Program-made: the position numbers and the translations under genes
NCBI RefSeq assembly: GCF_014204515.1
Contig: NZ_JACHLI010000028.1
Coordinates: forward strand, 40,209-104,208
From: Pseudomonas nitroreducens
GTDB lineage: Bacteria > Pseudomonadota > Gammaproteobacteria > Pseudomonadales > Pseudomonadaceae
Reading direction: 5' to 3'
Length of the DNA stretch: 64,000 nucleotides
The notes under the pieces: model-generated
The model's database searches: none
What the model saw: the letters and a program-made list of their open reading frames with translations, nothing else
Told to the model about the DNA's origin: nothing
Part shown: in pieces, positions 8,731-17,275 of the stretch
How positions within the stretch are numbered: the first letter of the stretch is position 1
How the letters are laid out: the number at the start of each line of letters is the position of its first letter

Positions 8731-9528
8731 ATGAACGCCCCCGCCCAGCCCATCGAGCCGCTCTTCTACCAGGCGACCGGCGACGAGGTGGCGCTGTTCA
8801 CCCACGCCTGCGCCCTGGGCATGCCGGTGCTGATCAAGGGCCCCACCGGGTGCGGCAAGACCCGCTTCGTCCAGCACATGGCGCAGCGCCTGAACCTGCC
8901 GCTGTATACCGTGGCCTGCCATGACGACCTGTCGGCGGCGGATCTGGTCGGCCGTCACCTGATCGGCAGCGACGGCACCTGGTGGCAGGACGGCCCGCTG
9001 ACCCGCGCAGTGCGCGAAGGTGGCATCTGCTACCTGGACGAGGTGGTGGAGGCGCGGCAGGACACGGTGGTGGTGCTGCACCCGCTGGCGGACGATCGCC
9101 GCGAGCTGTTCATCGAGCGTACCGGCGAAGCCCTGCTGGCGCCGCCGGGCTTCATGCTGGTGGTGTCCTATAACCCCGGCTATCAGAACCTGCTGAAGGG
9201 CATGAAGCCCAGTACGCGCCAGCGCTTCCTCGCCCTGCATTTCGATTACCCGACGCCGGACGTGGAAGCCGCAATCATCGCCCGCGAGGCCGGGGTTTCG
9301 GTCGAGCTGGCGCAGCGCCTGGCGCAATTGGGCGTGGCCCTGCGCCGGCTGGGTCGGCAGGAGCTGGAAGAGGTCTGCTCGACGCGCCTGCTGGTGCTGA
9401 CCGCGCGCCTGCTGCAGGCCGGCGTGGCACCGCGCGACGCCTGCCGCGCCGGGCTTGCCGAGCCGCTGTCGGATGACGCGGCCACGGTCGCCGCGCTGAT
9501 GGACCTGGTCGATGTCCACTTCGCCTGA
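8731..9528 (+). CDS. nirQ: NirQ/NorQ/CbbQ-type MoxR AAA+ ATPase
   Basis: A 265-residue AAA+ chaperone with GPTGCGKT (Walker A, about residues 39-46), CYLDEVVEAR (Walker B) and PSTRQRF toward the sensor region. Together with the VWA protein NorD, this family is needed to activate nitric oxide reductase and, in P. aeruginosa, nitrite reductase. The ATG at 8731 fits the family N-terminus (FYQATGDEVALF); the 21 codons upstream have no family match. It is the first gene of nirQ-nirO-nirP and overlaps nirO by 17 bp. The ANR/DNR box at 8636 is the likely control. Confidence 0.93.
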   Translation: MNAPAQPIEPLFYQATGDEVALFTHACALGMPVLIKGPTGCGKTRFVQHMAQRLNLPLYTVACHDDLSAADLVGRHLIGSDGTWWQDGPLTRAVREGGICYLDEVVEARQDTVVVLHPLADDRRELFIERTGEALLAPPGFMLVVSYNPGYQNLLKGMKPSTRQRFLALHFDYPTPDVEAAIIAREAGVSVELAQRLAQLGVALRRLGRQELEEVCSTRLLVLTARLLQAGVAPRDACRAGLAEPLSDDAATVAALMDLVDVHFA

Positions 9529-10105
9529 GGCGGACTTTGCAGCCCGGCGCCTGCCGGGCGACCTGGCGATGTGGCTGTTCATCCTCGCCGAGCTGACCGT
9601 CTTCGCCATCCTCCTCATCGTCTTTGCCGTGACCCAGCGCCTGGACGTCGAAGGCTTTCGCGCCGGGCGCGCGCAGCTGGACCTGTCCACCGCCCTGGCG
9701 TTGACCCTGACCCTGCTCACTGCCGGCTTCTGCGTCGCGCTGGCGGTGGAGCAGGTGCGCCACGGCCGCCCACGCCGCGCCGCCGTTCTGCTGGGCGTTG
9801 CCGTGTTGCTGGGTCTGGCCCACGTGCTGCTCAAGTCCGGCGAATACCAGCACCTCGCCGCGCGCGGGCTGGACCTGGAGTACAGCACCTTCTTCACCCT
9901 GTTCTGGCTGATCACCGGCTTCCACTTCCTGCACGTGCTGCTGGGGCTGGTGATCCTCGGCTGGATGGCCCTGCGCTGCCTGCGCGGTGCCTACCGCCGT
10001 GACACCCTGGGCGGGCTGGAGTCCGGCGCGCTCTATTGGCATATGGTCGATCTGGTCTGGGTGGTGCTGTTTCCGCTGGTCTACGTGCTGGCGCCGGGCC
10101 TGTGA
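9512..10105 (+). CDS. nirO: NirO/NorE-type cytochrome c oxidase subunit III-like membrane protein
   Basis: A 197-residue integral membrane protein with about five hydrophobic helices. LPGDLAMWLFILAELTVFA and TGFHFLHVLLG are hallmarks of the haem-copper oxidase subunit III family. In denitrifiers this protein (NirO or NorE) supports NO reductase activity rather than being part of a cytochrome oxidase. It starts inside the end of nirQ and its stop overlaps the GTG start of nirP, so the three genes are translationally linked. Confidence 0.87.
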   Translation: MSTSPEADFAARRLPGDLAMWLFILAELTVFAILLIVFAVTQRLDVEGFRAGRAQLDLSTALALTLTLLTAGFCVALAVEQVRHGRPRRAAVLLGVAVLLGLAHVLLKSGEYQHLAARGLDLEYSTFFTLFWLITGFHFLHVLLGLVILGWMALRCLRGAYRRDTLGGLESGALYWHMVDLVWVVLFPLVYVLAPGL

Positions 10106-10350
10106 GGACGCTGCTGCTGGCCTGGCTAGCGCTGTTGCCGATGTCGGTAGCGGCGGTGTGGCTGGGGCATCGCGAGTCCGCTGCGCTGGTCGCGGTTGCG
10201 GCGATTCTCCTGCTCGGGCTGGGCAAGGCCTGGATCATCGCGCTGCGCTTCATGGAGCTCAGCCACGGCCCGCGGTTGTGGCAATTGCTGCTGCTCGGCT
10301 GGCCGCTGGTGCTCACCGGGGTGATCCTGGCCTTGCACGCAACTACCTGA
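10102..10350 (+). CDS. nirP: NirP/NorF-like small membrane protein (COX4-like)
   Basis: An 82-residue, very hydrophobic protein with three predicted helices. The GTG start at 10102 overlaps the nirO stop as GTGA, and the reading frame upstream of it lies inside nirO. The sequence LGKAWIIALRFMELSHGPRLW matches the short subunit-IV-like proteins called NirP or NorF that follow NirO/NorE in nir-nor clusters. They modulate NO reductase activity; the molecular role is not settled. Confidence 0.82.
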   Translation: MRTLLLAWLALLPMSVAAVWLGHRESAALVAVAAILLLGLGKAWIIALRFMELSHGPRLWQLLLLGWPLVLTGVILALHATT

Positions 10351-10392
10351 TTTTTATCTGGAAAAATACCTGACTGGAAGCATTGGTCTTTC

Positions 10393-10435
10393 TTGATTGC
10401 CATCAAGCGAGACGTCCTAGGACGCTTCCTACAAT
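10393..10435 (+). promoter_or_regulatory. ANR/DNR box and -10 of the norCB promoter
   Basis: TTGATTGCCATCAA at 10393-10406 is a perfect TTGAT-N4-ATCAA site, and TACAAT at 10430-10435 is the -10 hexamer, with 23 nt between them. norC begins at 10464 behind an AGGAGG ribosome binding site. Activation by the NO-sensing DNR protein (encoded at 14954) or by ANR is the natural reading. Confidence 0.88.
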
Positions 10436-10463
10436 GGCGCCGACCGTGACCTAGGAGGGCCCC

Positions 10464-10904
10464 ATGTCAGAGACATTTACCAAAGGGATGGCGAGGAACA
10501 TCTACCTGGGAGGAGGCGTTTTCTTCTTCCTGGTGTTCCTCGCGCTGACCTATCACACCGAAACCACCTTCCCCAAGCGCACCAACCAGAGTGAGCTCAC
10601 CGAATCGGTGGTGCGCGGCAAGCTGGTGTGGGAGCAGAACAACTGCGTGGGTTGCCACTCGATCCTCGGCGAAGGCGCCTACTTCGCGCCGGAGCTGGGC
10701 AACGTCGCCATCCGCCGTGGCGGCGACGCGGCCTTCGGCAGCTTCCTTGCCGCCTGGATGAAGATGCAGCCACTGGGCGTGCCCGGTCGCCGGCAGATGC
10801 CGCAGTTCCACCTGAGCGACCAGGAGGTCAGCGACCTCGCGGCGTTCCTGCTGTGGACCTCGAAGATCGACACCAACCAATGGCCGCCGAACAAGGAGGG
10901 TTGA
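10464..10904 (+). CDS. norC: nitric oxide reductase subunit C (cytochrome c)
   Basis: A 146-residue membrane-anchored cytochrome. An N-terminal helix (about residues 12-31) is followed by a periplasmic domain with haem motif CVGCH (C61, C64, H65) and an axial Met in the QMPQFHLSD region. It passes electrons to NorB in the reaction 2 NO + 2 e- + 2 H+ -> N2O + H2O. The ATG follows AGGAGG at a good distance. norB begins 2 bp after the stop, so the two are one transcript. Confidence 0.96.
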   Translation: MSETFTKGMARNIYLGGGVFFFLVFLALTYHTETTFPKRTNQSELTESVVRGKLVWEQNNCVGCHSILGEGAYFAPELGNVAIRRGGDAAFGSFLAAWMKMQPLGVPGRRQMPQFHLSDQEVSDLAAFLLWTSKIDTNQWPPNKEG

Positions 10905-10906
10905 GC

Positions 10907-12331
10907 ATGAACCCGGGCAATCCCTATCTGAAATTCGCTTCGCAGTCGGTGGCCAAGCCGTACTTCGTGTTCGCCCTGATGCTCTTCGTCGGGCAGATCG
11001 TCTTCGGCCTGGTCATGGGCCTGCAGTACGTGGTCGGTGACTTCCTGTTCCCGGCGATCCCCTTCAACGTCGCGCGGATGGTGCACACCAACCTGCTGAT
11101 CGTCTGGCTGCTGTTCGCCTTCATGGGCGCGGCGTACTACCTGATCCCCGAGGAGGCCGACCGCGAGCTGTACAGCCCGAAACTGGCCATCGTGCTGTTC
11201 TGGGTGTTCGCCATCGCCGGCGTGCTGACCATCCTCGGCTACCTGCTGGTGCCTTACGCGGGCCTGGCGAAGCTGACCCACAACGAGCTGCTGCCGACCA
11301 TGGGCCGGGAGTTCCTCGAACAGCCGACCATCACCAAGATGGGCATCGTGGTGGTGGCGCTGGGCTTCCTGTTCAACATTGGCATGACCATGCTGAAAGG
11401 CCGCAAGACCGCCGTCAGCGTGGTGATGATGACTGGGCTGGTTGGCCTGGCGGTGTTCTTCCTGTTTTCCTTCTATAACCCGGAGAACCTTGCGCGCGAC
11501 AAGTACTACTGGTGGTGGGTCGTGCACCTGTGGGTGGAAGGCGTGTGGGAACTGATCATGGGCGCGATGCTGGCGTTCGTGCTGATCAAGATCACCGGCG
11601 TCGACCGCGAGGTCGTGGAAAAATGGCTCTACGTGATCATCGCCATGGCCCTGATCACCGGCATCATCGGCACCGGCCACCACTTCTTCTGGATCGGCGC
11701 GCCGCAGGTCTGGCTGTGGCTCGGCTCGATCTTCTCGGCGCTGGAACCGCTGCCGTTCTTCGCCATGGTGCTGTTCGCCTTCAACATGGTGAACCGCCGC
11801 CGCCGCGAGCACCCGAACAAGGCCGCCGCGCTGTGGGCCCTGGGCACCACCGTGACTGCGTTCCTCGGTGCCGGCGTGTGGGGCTTCCTGCACACCCTGG
11901 CGCCGGTGAACTACTACACCCATGGCTCGCAGCTCACCGCCGCCCACGGCCACCTGGCCTTCTACGGCGCCTACGCGATGATCGTGATGACCATGATCAG
12001 CTACGCCATGCCGCGCCTGCGGGGCATCGGCGAAGCGCCGGACGCCCGCGCGCAGAGCCTGGAGATCTGGGGCTTCTGGCTGATGACCATCTCCATGCTG
12101 CTGATCACCCTGATGCTCACCGCCGCCGGCATCGTCCAGGTCTGGCTGCAACGCATGCCCGCCGATGGCGCCGCCATGCCGTTCATGGCCACGGTGGACC
12201 AGCTGAAGGTGTTCTTCTGGCTGCGCCTGTATTCGGGGGTCGGCTTCTTCATCGGGCTGATCTGCTACCTGCTGAGCTTCCGCCAGCGCGGTCGCGTGGC
12301 TGTTGCCTCGGGCGCGGCGCAGGTGGGCTGA
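10907..12331 (+). CDS. norB: nitric oxide reductase subunit B (cNOR catalytic subunit)
   Basis: A 474-residue haem-copper oxidase superfamily protein with about 12 membrane helices; P. aeruginosa NorB is 466 residues. Visible conserved parts include RMVHTNLLIVWLL (haem b ligand His), HLWVEGVWE (with the first non-haem iron ligand), GTGHHFFWIG (two further Fe ligands) and TAAHGHLAFYGAYA (haem ligands). The Glu residues of the VEGVWE segment are characteristic of NO reductases. It is cotranscribed with norC. A 265-bp spacer carrying a family E repeat separates it from norD. Confidence 0.96.
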   Translation: MNPGNPYLKFASQSVAKPYFVFALMLFVGQIVFGLVMGLQYVVGDFLFPAIPFNVARMVHTNLLIVWLLFAFMGAAYYLIPEEADRELYSPKLAIVLFWVFAIAGVLTILGYLLVPYAGLAKLTHNELLPTMGREFLEQPTITKMGIVVVALGFLFNIGMTMLKGRKTAVSVVMMTGLVGLAVFFLFSFYNPENLARDKYYWWWVVHLWVEGVWELIMGAMLAFVLIKITGVDREVVEKWLYVIIAMALITGIIGTGHHFFWIGAPQVWLWLGSIFSALEPLPFFAMVLFAFNMVNRRRREHPNKAAALWALGTTVTAFLGAGVWGFLHTLAPVNYYTHGSQLTAAHGHLAFYGAYAMIVMTMISYAMPRLRGIGEAPDARAQSLEIWGFWLMTISMLLITLMLTAAGIVQVWLQRMPADGAAMPFMATVDQLKVFFWLRLYSGVGFFIGLICYLLSFRQRGRVAVASGAAQVG

Positions 12332-12420
12332 TCGGGGTCGGTCAATCGGGCCCGTTCGCTTTGCGGCGGGCCTTTTCGCAGGTTGCAGGATGACTCTGGA
12401 CCATCCGCTGGCGTGGACTA

Positions 12421-12533
12421 CTCCCTCTCCCTTTGGAGCGGGGCGCGCAGCCAGGGCGGGGGTGAGGGCCGCGCCCAGCGCCGGAGCTCCCGGTAGCACC
12501 CTCACCCTAACCCTCTCCCAGAGGGAGAGGGGA
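12421..12533. repeat. family E CCCTCTCCC-type inverted repeat between norB and norD
   Basis: The left arm CTCCCTCTCCCTTTGGAGCG and the right arm CCCTCACCCTAACCCTCTCC are roughly inverse copies flanking a loop. Six related copies lie at 27101, 39064, 50440, 51652, 52388 and 55946. The repeat fills the 265-bp norB-norD spacer, in which no gene is seen. Confidence 0.8.
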
Positions 12534-12596
12534 CTGGCCTGGAGCGGAGTTCAGCATCGGGCCTCTCCTGTTTCTCCTTCCATTCGCGGAGCCCCC

Positions 12597-14444
12597 ATGA
12601 CCCTCCACCTCGAAATCGAAGAAAGCTTCGGCCGCGTCTGGCACCGCTTCATCACCCGCCGCGCCAGCCCGGAGTTCGAAGAGGCGGCGGTAACCCTGGA
12701 GCAGATGCGGCGCAGCCTCCTGTTGCTGTTCCGCGGCACCGGCGGCGAGGCCGGTGTCGGCGTGGAGGCGGCCAGCGCCCGCGAACTGCTGGTGCGCCGC
12801 AGCCTGCTGCAACAGGTGGCCGGCACCTGCCAGCAATTGCCGGTGGCCTGGTTCGATGCCGACTCCCTGCGCCTGCCGGCGCAGCTGGCGGTGTACCCCG
12901 ACGCCGAGCTGAACCGCGAGCTCTACCGCTGGCTGGCGCTGCTTGCCGCCCACAGCCAACCGATGCGCCACTGGGCGCGGGACAACCAGGCCTGGACCTG
13001 CGCCGTGCTGGCGCGCTATCCGCTGCTGCGCCCGCGCTACCGCCGGCTGGTGGAAGCGCTGCTCAGCCTGCGCCCCGACGCCGGTGATCTTCCTCCCGCC
13101 GAAGCAGCTTTGGAGCAGGCATTGCGACGAGCGCTGCGTGATCCGGGCAGCGTCGAGCGCCTGCCGCGCAGCGAGAAAGCGCCCTGGCCGGTGCCGCTCT
13201 GGCTGTATCCGCCGCAAAGACTGGCCGTGCCGCAGCACACCGACCTGATCGACGGCGACGAGCAGGGCCGCTGCGCCCACAGCCAGGCCAAGGGCCTGAC
13301 ACGCAAGCGCGCCGAGCGGGTCGAGCAGGACCCCGGCCGCGGCGGCCTGCTGCTGTTCCGCCTGGAAAACCTGTTCAGCTGGTCCGAACACATCGAACTG
13401 GATCGCGCTGGCGATGACAGCGAGGACCTGGACGCGGCGAAGGTCGCCGACGACCTCGACCACCTGAGCCTGTCCCGCCAGCGGCAGAAGAAGGGCGGCG
13501 GGCTGAAGCTCGACCTCGACCTGCCGGCCGCCGACTATGACGACGTACCGCTGGGCGAGGGCGTGCGCCTGCCGGAATGGGATTACCGCCGCCAGCAACT
13601 GCTCGATGATCACGTCTGCCTGCAGCCGATGCTGCCCCGCGATGCCGTGCCAGCGCCGCTGCCCGAAGCCCTCGCACCCATCGCGCGGCGCCTGCGCCGG
13701 CAGTTCGAGAGCCTGCGCCAGCAGCCACAGTGGCTGCGTCGGCAACCCCAGGGTGCGGAACTGGACCTGCAGGCCTGGCTGGATTTCAGCGTGGAACGGC
13801 GCCTGGGCGCCTGCAGCGAACCGGGGCTGTTCATGGAGCGCCGGCAGACCCGTCGCGATCTCGCCTGCCTGCTGCTGGCGGACCTGTCGATGTCCACCGA
13901 CGCGCACATCGACAACGACCATCGCGTTATCGATCTGATCAGCGACAGCCTGCTGCTGTTCGGCGAGGCGCTGCAGGCGGTGGGCGATCGGTTCGCGCTG
14001 TACGGCTTCTCCTCGCTGCGCCGCCAGCAGGTACGGCTGACCCAGCTGAAGAGCTTCGACGAGCGTCACAACGATGTCGTGCGCGGACGCATCCGCGCGC
14101 TGCGCCCCGGCTACTACACGCGCATGGGTGCGGCGATCCGCCGGGCCACGCAGCTGCTGCTGGAACGCAAGGAGCGTCAGCGCGTGCTGCTGATCCTCAC
14201 CGACGGCAAGCCCAATGACCTGGACCTGTATGAGGGGCGCTACGGCGTCGAGGACACCCGCCAGGCGGTGCTGGAGGCGCGCCGCGCCGGTCTGCTGCCG
14301 TTCTGCATCACCATCGACCGCGAGGCGGCGGACTACCTGCCGCACCTGTTCGGCAGCCAGGGCTACCTGCTGATCAACGATCCGGCACAGCTGCCGGTGC
14401 GGCTGCCGCAGCTCTATCGGCAGCTCACCCGCCGGCAGGGGTAG
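12597..14444 (+). CDS. norD: NorD, von Willebrand factor A-domain activator of NO reductase
   Basis: A 615-residue cytoplasmic protein (P. aeruginosa NorD is about 612). The C-terminal third is a VWA domain with a MIDAS motif (LLLADLSMSTDAH, D-x-S-x-S) and a later LILTDGKPND. The N-terminal two thirds are Arg- and Leu-rich helical sequence. With the AAA+ protein NirQ it is thought to insert or activate the metal centre of cNOR. The ATG at 12597 is preferred over upstream starts because the extra upstream residues are translated repeat DNA. Confidence 0.92.
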   Translation: MTLHLEIEESFGRVWHRFITRRASPEFEEAAVTLEQMRRSLLLLFRGTGGEAGVGVEAASARELLVRRSLLQQVAGTCQQLPVAWFDADSLRLPAQLAVYPDAELNRELYRWLALLAAHSQPMRHWARDNQAWTCAVLARYPLLRPRYRRLVEALLSLRPDAGDLPPAEAALEQALRRALRDPGSVERLPRSEKAPWPVPLWLYPPQRLAVPQHTDLIDGDEQGRCAHSQAKGLTRKRAERVEQDPGRGGLLLFRLENLFSWSEHIELDRAGDDSEDLDAAKVADDLDHLSLSRQRQKKGGGLKLDLDLPAADYDDVPLGEGVRLPEWDYRRQQLLDDHVCLQPMLPRDAVPAPLPEALAPIARRLRRQFESLRQQPQWLRRQPQGAELDLQAWLDFSVERRLGACSEPGLFMERRQTRRDLACLLLADLSMSTDAHIDNDHRVIDLISDSLLLFGEALQAVGDRFALYGFSSLRRQQVRLTQLKSFDERHNDVVRGRIRALRPGYYTRMGAAIRRATQLLLERKERQRVLLILTDGKPNDLDLYEGRYGVEDTRQAVLEARRAGLLPFCITIDREAADYLPHLFGSQGYLLINDPAQLPVRLPQLYRQLTRRQG

Positions 14445-14454
14445 CAGTTCTTTT

Positions 14455-14536
14455 GTAGGAGCGAGGGGGACGCCTGGTTCTTGCTCGCGAACCGAACCCC
14501 GCAGCGAGGCCTGTTCGCGAGCAAGCTCGCTCCTAC
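14455..14536. repeat. family B REP inverted pair
   Basis: GTAGGAGCGAG opens the left arm, degenerate in the middle, and the right arm TTCGCGAGCAAGCTCGCTCC is complete. This is the first of three different repeats packed into the 323-bp gap between norD and dnrP, which holds no gene. Confidence 0.8.
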
Positions 14537-14572
14537 GAAGAGCAGAAGCGGATTCGAGTGGGAGTGAGGAAC

Positions 14573-14640
14573 GTAGGGCGAATGAAGCGGAACGCTTCAT
14601 CCGCCGTGGCGGATAACGCCTGGGGCGTTATGCGCCCTAC
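14573..14640. repeat. family D intergenic repeat
   Basis: The unit begins GTAGGGCG, contains AGCGGAACGCTTCATCCGCC and GGCGGATAACGCC, and ends GGCGTTATGCGCCCTAC. Related copies lie at 22480, 44443, 48297, 48356 and 50603. Confidence 0.8.
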
Positions 14641-14662
14641 AGATTGGAGCGGGATCACTTGA

Positions 14663-14745
14663 GTAGGATGGGTGGAGCTTGCGATACCCATCAATGCGGG
14701 CCGGCAAGCTTGGCGATGGGTATCGCTGCGCTCCACCCATCCTAC
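14663..14745. repeat. family C intergenic inverted repeat
   Basis: GTAGGATGGGTGGAGCTTGC with GATACCCATC on the left, and GATGGGTATCGCTGCGCTCC running to CCATCCTAC on the right. Copies also lie at 22715, 36922 and 48851. Confidence 0.85.
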
Positions 14746-14767
14746 GAAGAGCTCGCCGGCATGCGGG

Positions 14768-14950
14768 TCAGCGCGGCAACCAGGCCATCATCACCCCGCA
14801 GAACACCGTGAGAAGCACGCAGTACCAGGCAAAGCGCCGCAGCCGGCGCTGCTTCGCCAGTTCCTGGCCCACCGGTAGTGGCATCCCGCATTGCGGGCAA
14901 TCCGCAGTGCCCTCGGGGCTTTCGTGCAGGCAGTACAGGCACTGGCGCAT
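14768..14950 (-). CDS. dnrP: DnrP-like zinc-ribbon / single-helix membrane protein
   Basis: A 60-residue protein. CLYC and CPQC form a four-cysteine zinc-ribbon knuckle in the first 22 residues, and the last 20 residues are one membrane helix (AWYCVLLTVFCGVMMAWL). It starts 3 bp after the dnr stop, so it is cotranscribed with the NO sensor. The position and size match the small protein called DnrP in P. stutzeri and the gene next to dnr in P. aeruginosa (from memory). Function unknown; the symbol rests on context. Confidence 0.6.
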   Translation of the reverse strand: MRQCLYCLHESPEGTADCPQCGMPLPVGQELAKQRRLRRFAWYCVLLTVFCGVMMAWLPR

Positions 14951-14953
14951 GGC

Positions 14954-15637
14954 CTACTCGAACTGCTCCAGGCGAGCGACGTCGAGCACCTGCACGGTGC
15001 GGCCGTCGAGGTCGATGATGTGTTCGTCGATCAGCCGCCGCAGCACGCGGGAGAAGGTTTCCGGCTGGATCGACAGGTGCCCGGCCACCAGCTGCTTGGC
15101 CATCGGCAGGTCGAAGCGCTGGTCCGTGCCGCCCTGGCGGTTGAGCTGGGTGAGCAGGTAGCGCACCACGCGGTGGGTGGAGTTCTTCAGCGACAGCGTC
15201 TCGATCTCGTTGATCCGCCGGTGCAGGCGCACGCAGAGGGTGGCGAGCAGGGAGAAGGGCAGCTGCGGGTTGCTGTGCAGCAGCTCCATGTAGGTGCGGT
15301 TGGCGAAGCGGTAGACCTGGGTGGGCTCCAGCGCCTGGGCCGAGGCCACGTAGTCGGGGGTGTCCATCAGCATCATGGCTTCGGCGAAGGTCTGCCGGCT
15401 GCCGACCACTTCCAGGACCTTCTCCTGGCCCTCCGGGGTCAGGCGGTAGATCTTCACCGCGCCGGAAATCACGAAGTAGAAGGCGTGGGCCGGTTCACCC
15501 TGGAGGAACAGCTTGTCGCCCTTCTCCAGGTTGAGCAGCGAGCTGGTGGCCAGCAGCTGCTCCAACTGTTCCTCGTTAAGCACGTTGAACAGGTGGTGGC
15601 CGCACAGAATCTGGTGGTGCACGCGGTGCGCGAGCAT
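14954..15637 (-). CDS. dnr: DNR, NO-responsive Crp/Fnr-family activator
   Basis: The 227-residue length equals P. aeruginosa DNR. The cNMP-binding-like sensor domain contains FLQGEPAHAFYFVISGAVKI and the HTH contains SIQPETFSRVLRRL, with the E-x-x-S-R pattern that reads TTGAT half-sites. There are no N-terminal cysteines for an iron-sulfur cluster, as expected for the haem-dependent DNR group. The start at 15637 has AGGAG 9 nt upstream, whereas the longer frame has none. It probably activates norCB, nirQOP, nirM, dnrN and the second Crp/Fnr gene through the boxes described here. Confidence 0.93.
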   Translation of the reverse strand: MLAHRVHHQILCGHHLFNVLNEEQLEQLLATSSLLNLEKGDKLFLQGEPAHAFYFVISGAVKIYRLTPEGQEKVLEVVGSRQTFAEAMMLMDTPDYVASAQALEPTQVYRFANRTYMELLHSNPQLPFSLLATLCVRLHRRINEIETLSLKNSTHRVVRYLLTQLNRQGGTDQRFDLPMAKQLVAGHLSIQPETFSRVLRRLIDEHIIDLDGRTVQVLDVARLEQFE

Positions 15638-15745
15638 GGCGGAGCGCTCCTGGGCGGGGACGATCCCGCCAGTATGCGCGCCGCCGTCCGGCGGCGTGGT
15701 GAGGCAAGCTGTCACGGGTCGCCCTCCTGGCGGCGTGGCCGGCGT

Positions 15746-16417
15746 TCAGGCCGGGTGGTTGGCGCCCAGGAACAGCAGGTTGTTCTCCAGGTGGATGTGC
15801 TGCATCAGGTCGCGGCGCAGCTCTTCCAGGCCGCTGTAAAGACGCCGCCAGCTGTTGCAGCCGTCCGCCGGCACGGTGAGGTCGTCGGTCAGGTCGGCCA
15901 GTACGGCGAGGGACTGCGAGTGTTCGTCGTGTTCATGGCGCATCACGCCGATCGGGCCCTGCACGTGGGTCAGCGGGATGCCCTGGCGCAACCAGGGGAA
16001 CAGCACGCTTTCCTCTTTGCACATGTGCCATTCCAGTTCTTCCTGGATTTTCTTCAGGTGCGCGGTGAGACCGGCCGGGCATTGTGGGTGCGCGGCGTGG
16101 GTGTTCTCGACGCGCTCGGCCAGCGGGATCAGCGCCGGCAACTGCTGGCGGTGGACCTGGTGGTAGCGTTCGAGGATGTGGTCGATCAGCTGGTCGTTGC
16201 TGGTCAGGCGCCAGTCGGTCTGGTCGTTGGCCGGGGGCAGCGCCTGGAGTTCCTCGGCGATGCGCTGGGCATCCAGGCCCTGTTCGCTGGCCGCGTCGAG
16301 CAGGCTGCGCTGGCCGGCGCAGCAGAAGTCGAGCTTGTAGTCGTGGAACAGCGCGCAGCTGCCCGGCAGGCTGAAGGCCAGGTCGCTCAGGGTGCGTTGG
16401 GTGAGGGGATCGGTCAT
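15746..16417 (-). CDS. dnrN: RIC-family iron-sulfur cluster repair di-iron protein (YtfE/ScdA/DnrN)
   Basis: A 223-residue protein. The N-terminal ScdA_N domain has the conserved FCCAG (C32, C33). The hemerythrin-like domain supplies His and Glu iron ligands in IDHILERYHQVH, EWHMCKEE, MRHEHDEH and HIHLENN. Such proteins restore iron-sulfur clusters damaged by NO and are produced during denitrification. An ANR/DNR box with a correctly spaced -10 lies upstream at 16482-16524. dnr follows about 110 bp downstream, so partial readthrough into dnr is possible. Confidence 0.9.
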   Translation of the reverse strand: MTDPLTQRTLSDLAFSLPGSCALFHDYKLDFCCAGQRSLLDAASEQGLDAQRIAEELQALPPANDQTDWRLTSNDQLIDHILERYHQVHRQQLPALIPLAERVENTHAAHPQCPAGLTAHLKKIQEELEWHMCKEESVLFPWLRQGIPLTHVQGPIGVMRHEHDEHSQSLAVLADLTDDLTVPADGCNSWRRLYSGLEELRRDLMQHIHLENNLLFLGANHPA

Positions 16418-16481
16418 GGCGGGCCTCGGCTGGGGTGGGGCACGGCGGCCGTGTGGCCGTCCGTCCTGGGAGGAGGCCGCC

Positions 16482-16524
16482 AGTCTAGGGAAGCCGGCGC
16501 CCGCGACTCCTTGATTGCAGTCAA
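16482..16524 (-). promoter_or_regulatory. ANR/DNR box and -10 of the dnrN promoter
   Basis: TTGATTGCAGTCAA at 16511-16524 matches TTGAT-N4-ATCAA with one mismatch, and TAGACT (minus strand, 16487 to 16482) lies 23 nt away. The box overlaps the last codons of the upstream regulator gene. dnrN starts at 16417. Confidence 0.8.
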
Positions 16525-17249
16525 GTGGCGAGGGTCGCGGCCTCCCGTTCGTCGCCGCCGGCCACCGCCATCAGTTGCTGCGGGTCGCGCACCAGCAGCT
16601 TCTGCCGGCCGCCGATGACCAGTCCGCGATCCTCCCAGGCGCTCAAGATGCGCGAGACGGTGTGCAGGGTGGTGCCGGTCATCTCGGCGATGTCCTGGCG
16701 GGTCACCGGGAAGTCGATGCGGATGCCCTCGGCCTCCGGCCGCCCGGACTGCTGCACCAGGCGCAGCACGGTGTGGGCGACGCGCCGTTCGACTTCCTCG
16801 GTGGCCAGCTCGCAGAAGCGCACGTGGGCTTCCTGCAGGCGCTCGCCGATGGCCTGCACGGTGTTCAGGGCGAAGCCGGGGTGGCGCGCCAGCAGCGGTT
16901 CCCATTGCGTGGTGGGCCAGGCCAGCACCAGGCTTTCCTGGGTCGCCGTGGCGGTGGCCGGGTAGTCGCGCCGGCCCAGGGCACGGACGAAGCCGAACAG
17001 GTCGCCGGGATTGACCACCCGCACCAGCACGCGCTGGCCGTCGCAGGTCACCTGGGTGGCTTTCAGGCGGCCATGGACCAGCAGGTAGAAGGCCTCCGCC
17101 GGGGCGCCCTGCTCGAACACGGCGCCGCCGCCGCGCACGCGCAGGATGCTGGCGTGGCGCAGGATGTCGGCCTGCTCGTCACGGTTGCTGCCGGCGAAGG
17201 GCGGCAGGCTGGCCAGCCACGCGCGGTTGAGAGGGGGATGGGCGGTCAC
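16521..17249 (-). CDS. second Crp/Fnr-family regulator (NnrR-like recognition helix)
   Basis: A 242-residue protein. The effector domain contains VFEQGAPAEAFYLLVHGRLK and the winged HTH contains TRQDIAEMTGTTLHTVSRIL. The usual recognition-helix Glu of FNR and DNR (E-x-x-S-R) is His here (H-T-V-S-R), a pattern I associate with NnrR and other denitrification regulators. There are only two cysteines, so no FNR-type cluster. It lies between nirV-nirK and dnrN with its own near-perfect ANR/DNR box, which suggests a cascade in which DNR or ANR induces it. nirK is a good candidate target. Confidence 0.8.
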   Translation of the reverse strand: MTAHPPLNRAWLASLPPFAGSNRDEQADILRHASILRVRGGGAVFEQGAPAEAFYLLVHGRLKATQVTCDGQRVLVRVVNPGDLFGFVRALGRRDYPATATATQESLVLAWPTTQWEPLLARHPGFALNTVQAIGERLQEAHVRFCELATEEVERRVAHTVLRLVQQSGRPEAEGIRIDFPVTRQDIAEMTGTTLHTVSRILSAWEDRGLVIGGRQKLLVRDPQQLMAVAGGDEREAATLAT

Positions 17250-17275
17250 GGCAAGGATTCCCGGCGGTTCGCCGC

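Noticed and set aside
12303..12596. Upstream extension of norD
   Set aside because: It would overlap norB and translate the family E repeat; the ATG at 12597 matches the NorD N-terminus.
14455..14745. CRISPR-like array or cas-associated repeats
   Set aside because: Repeats are inverted, of three different types and without regular spacers; they are REP-type elements also found elsewhere in the window.
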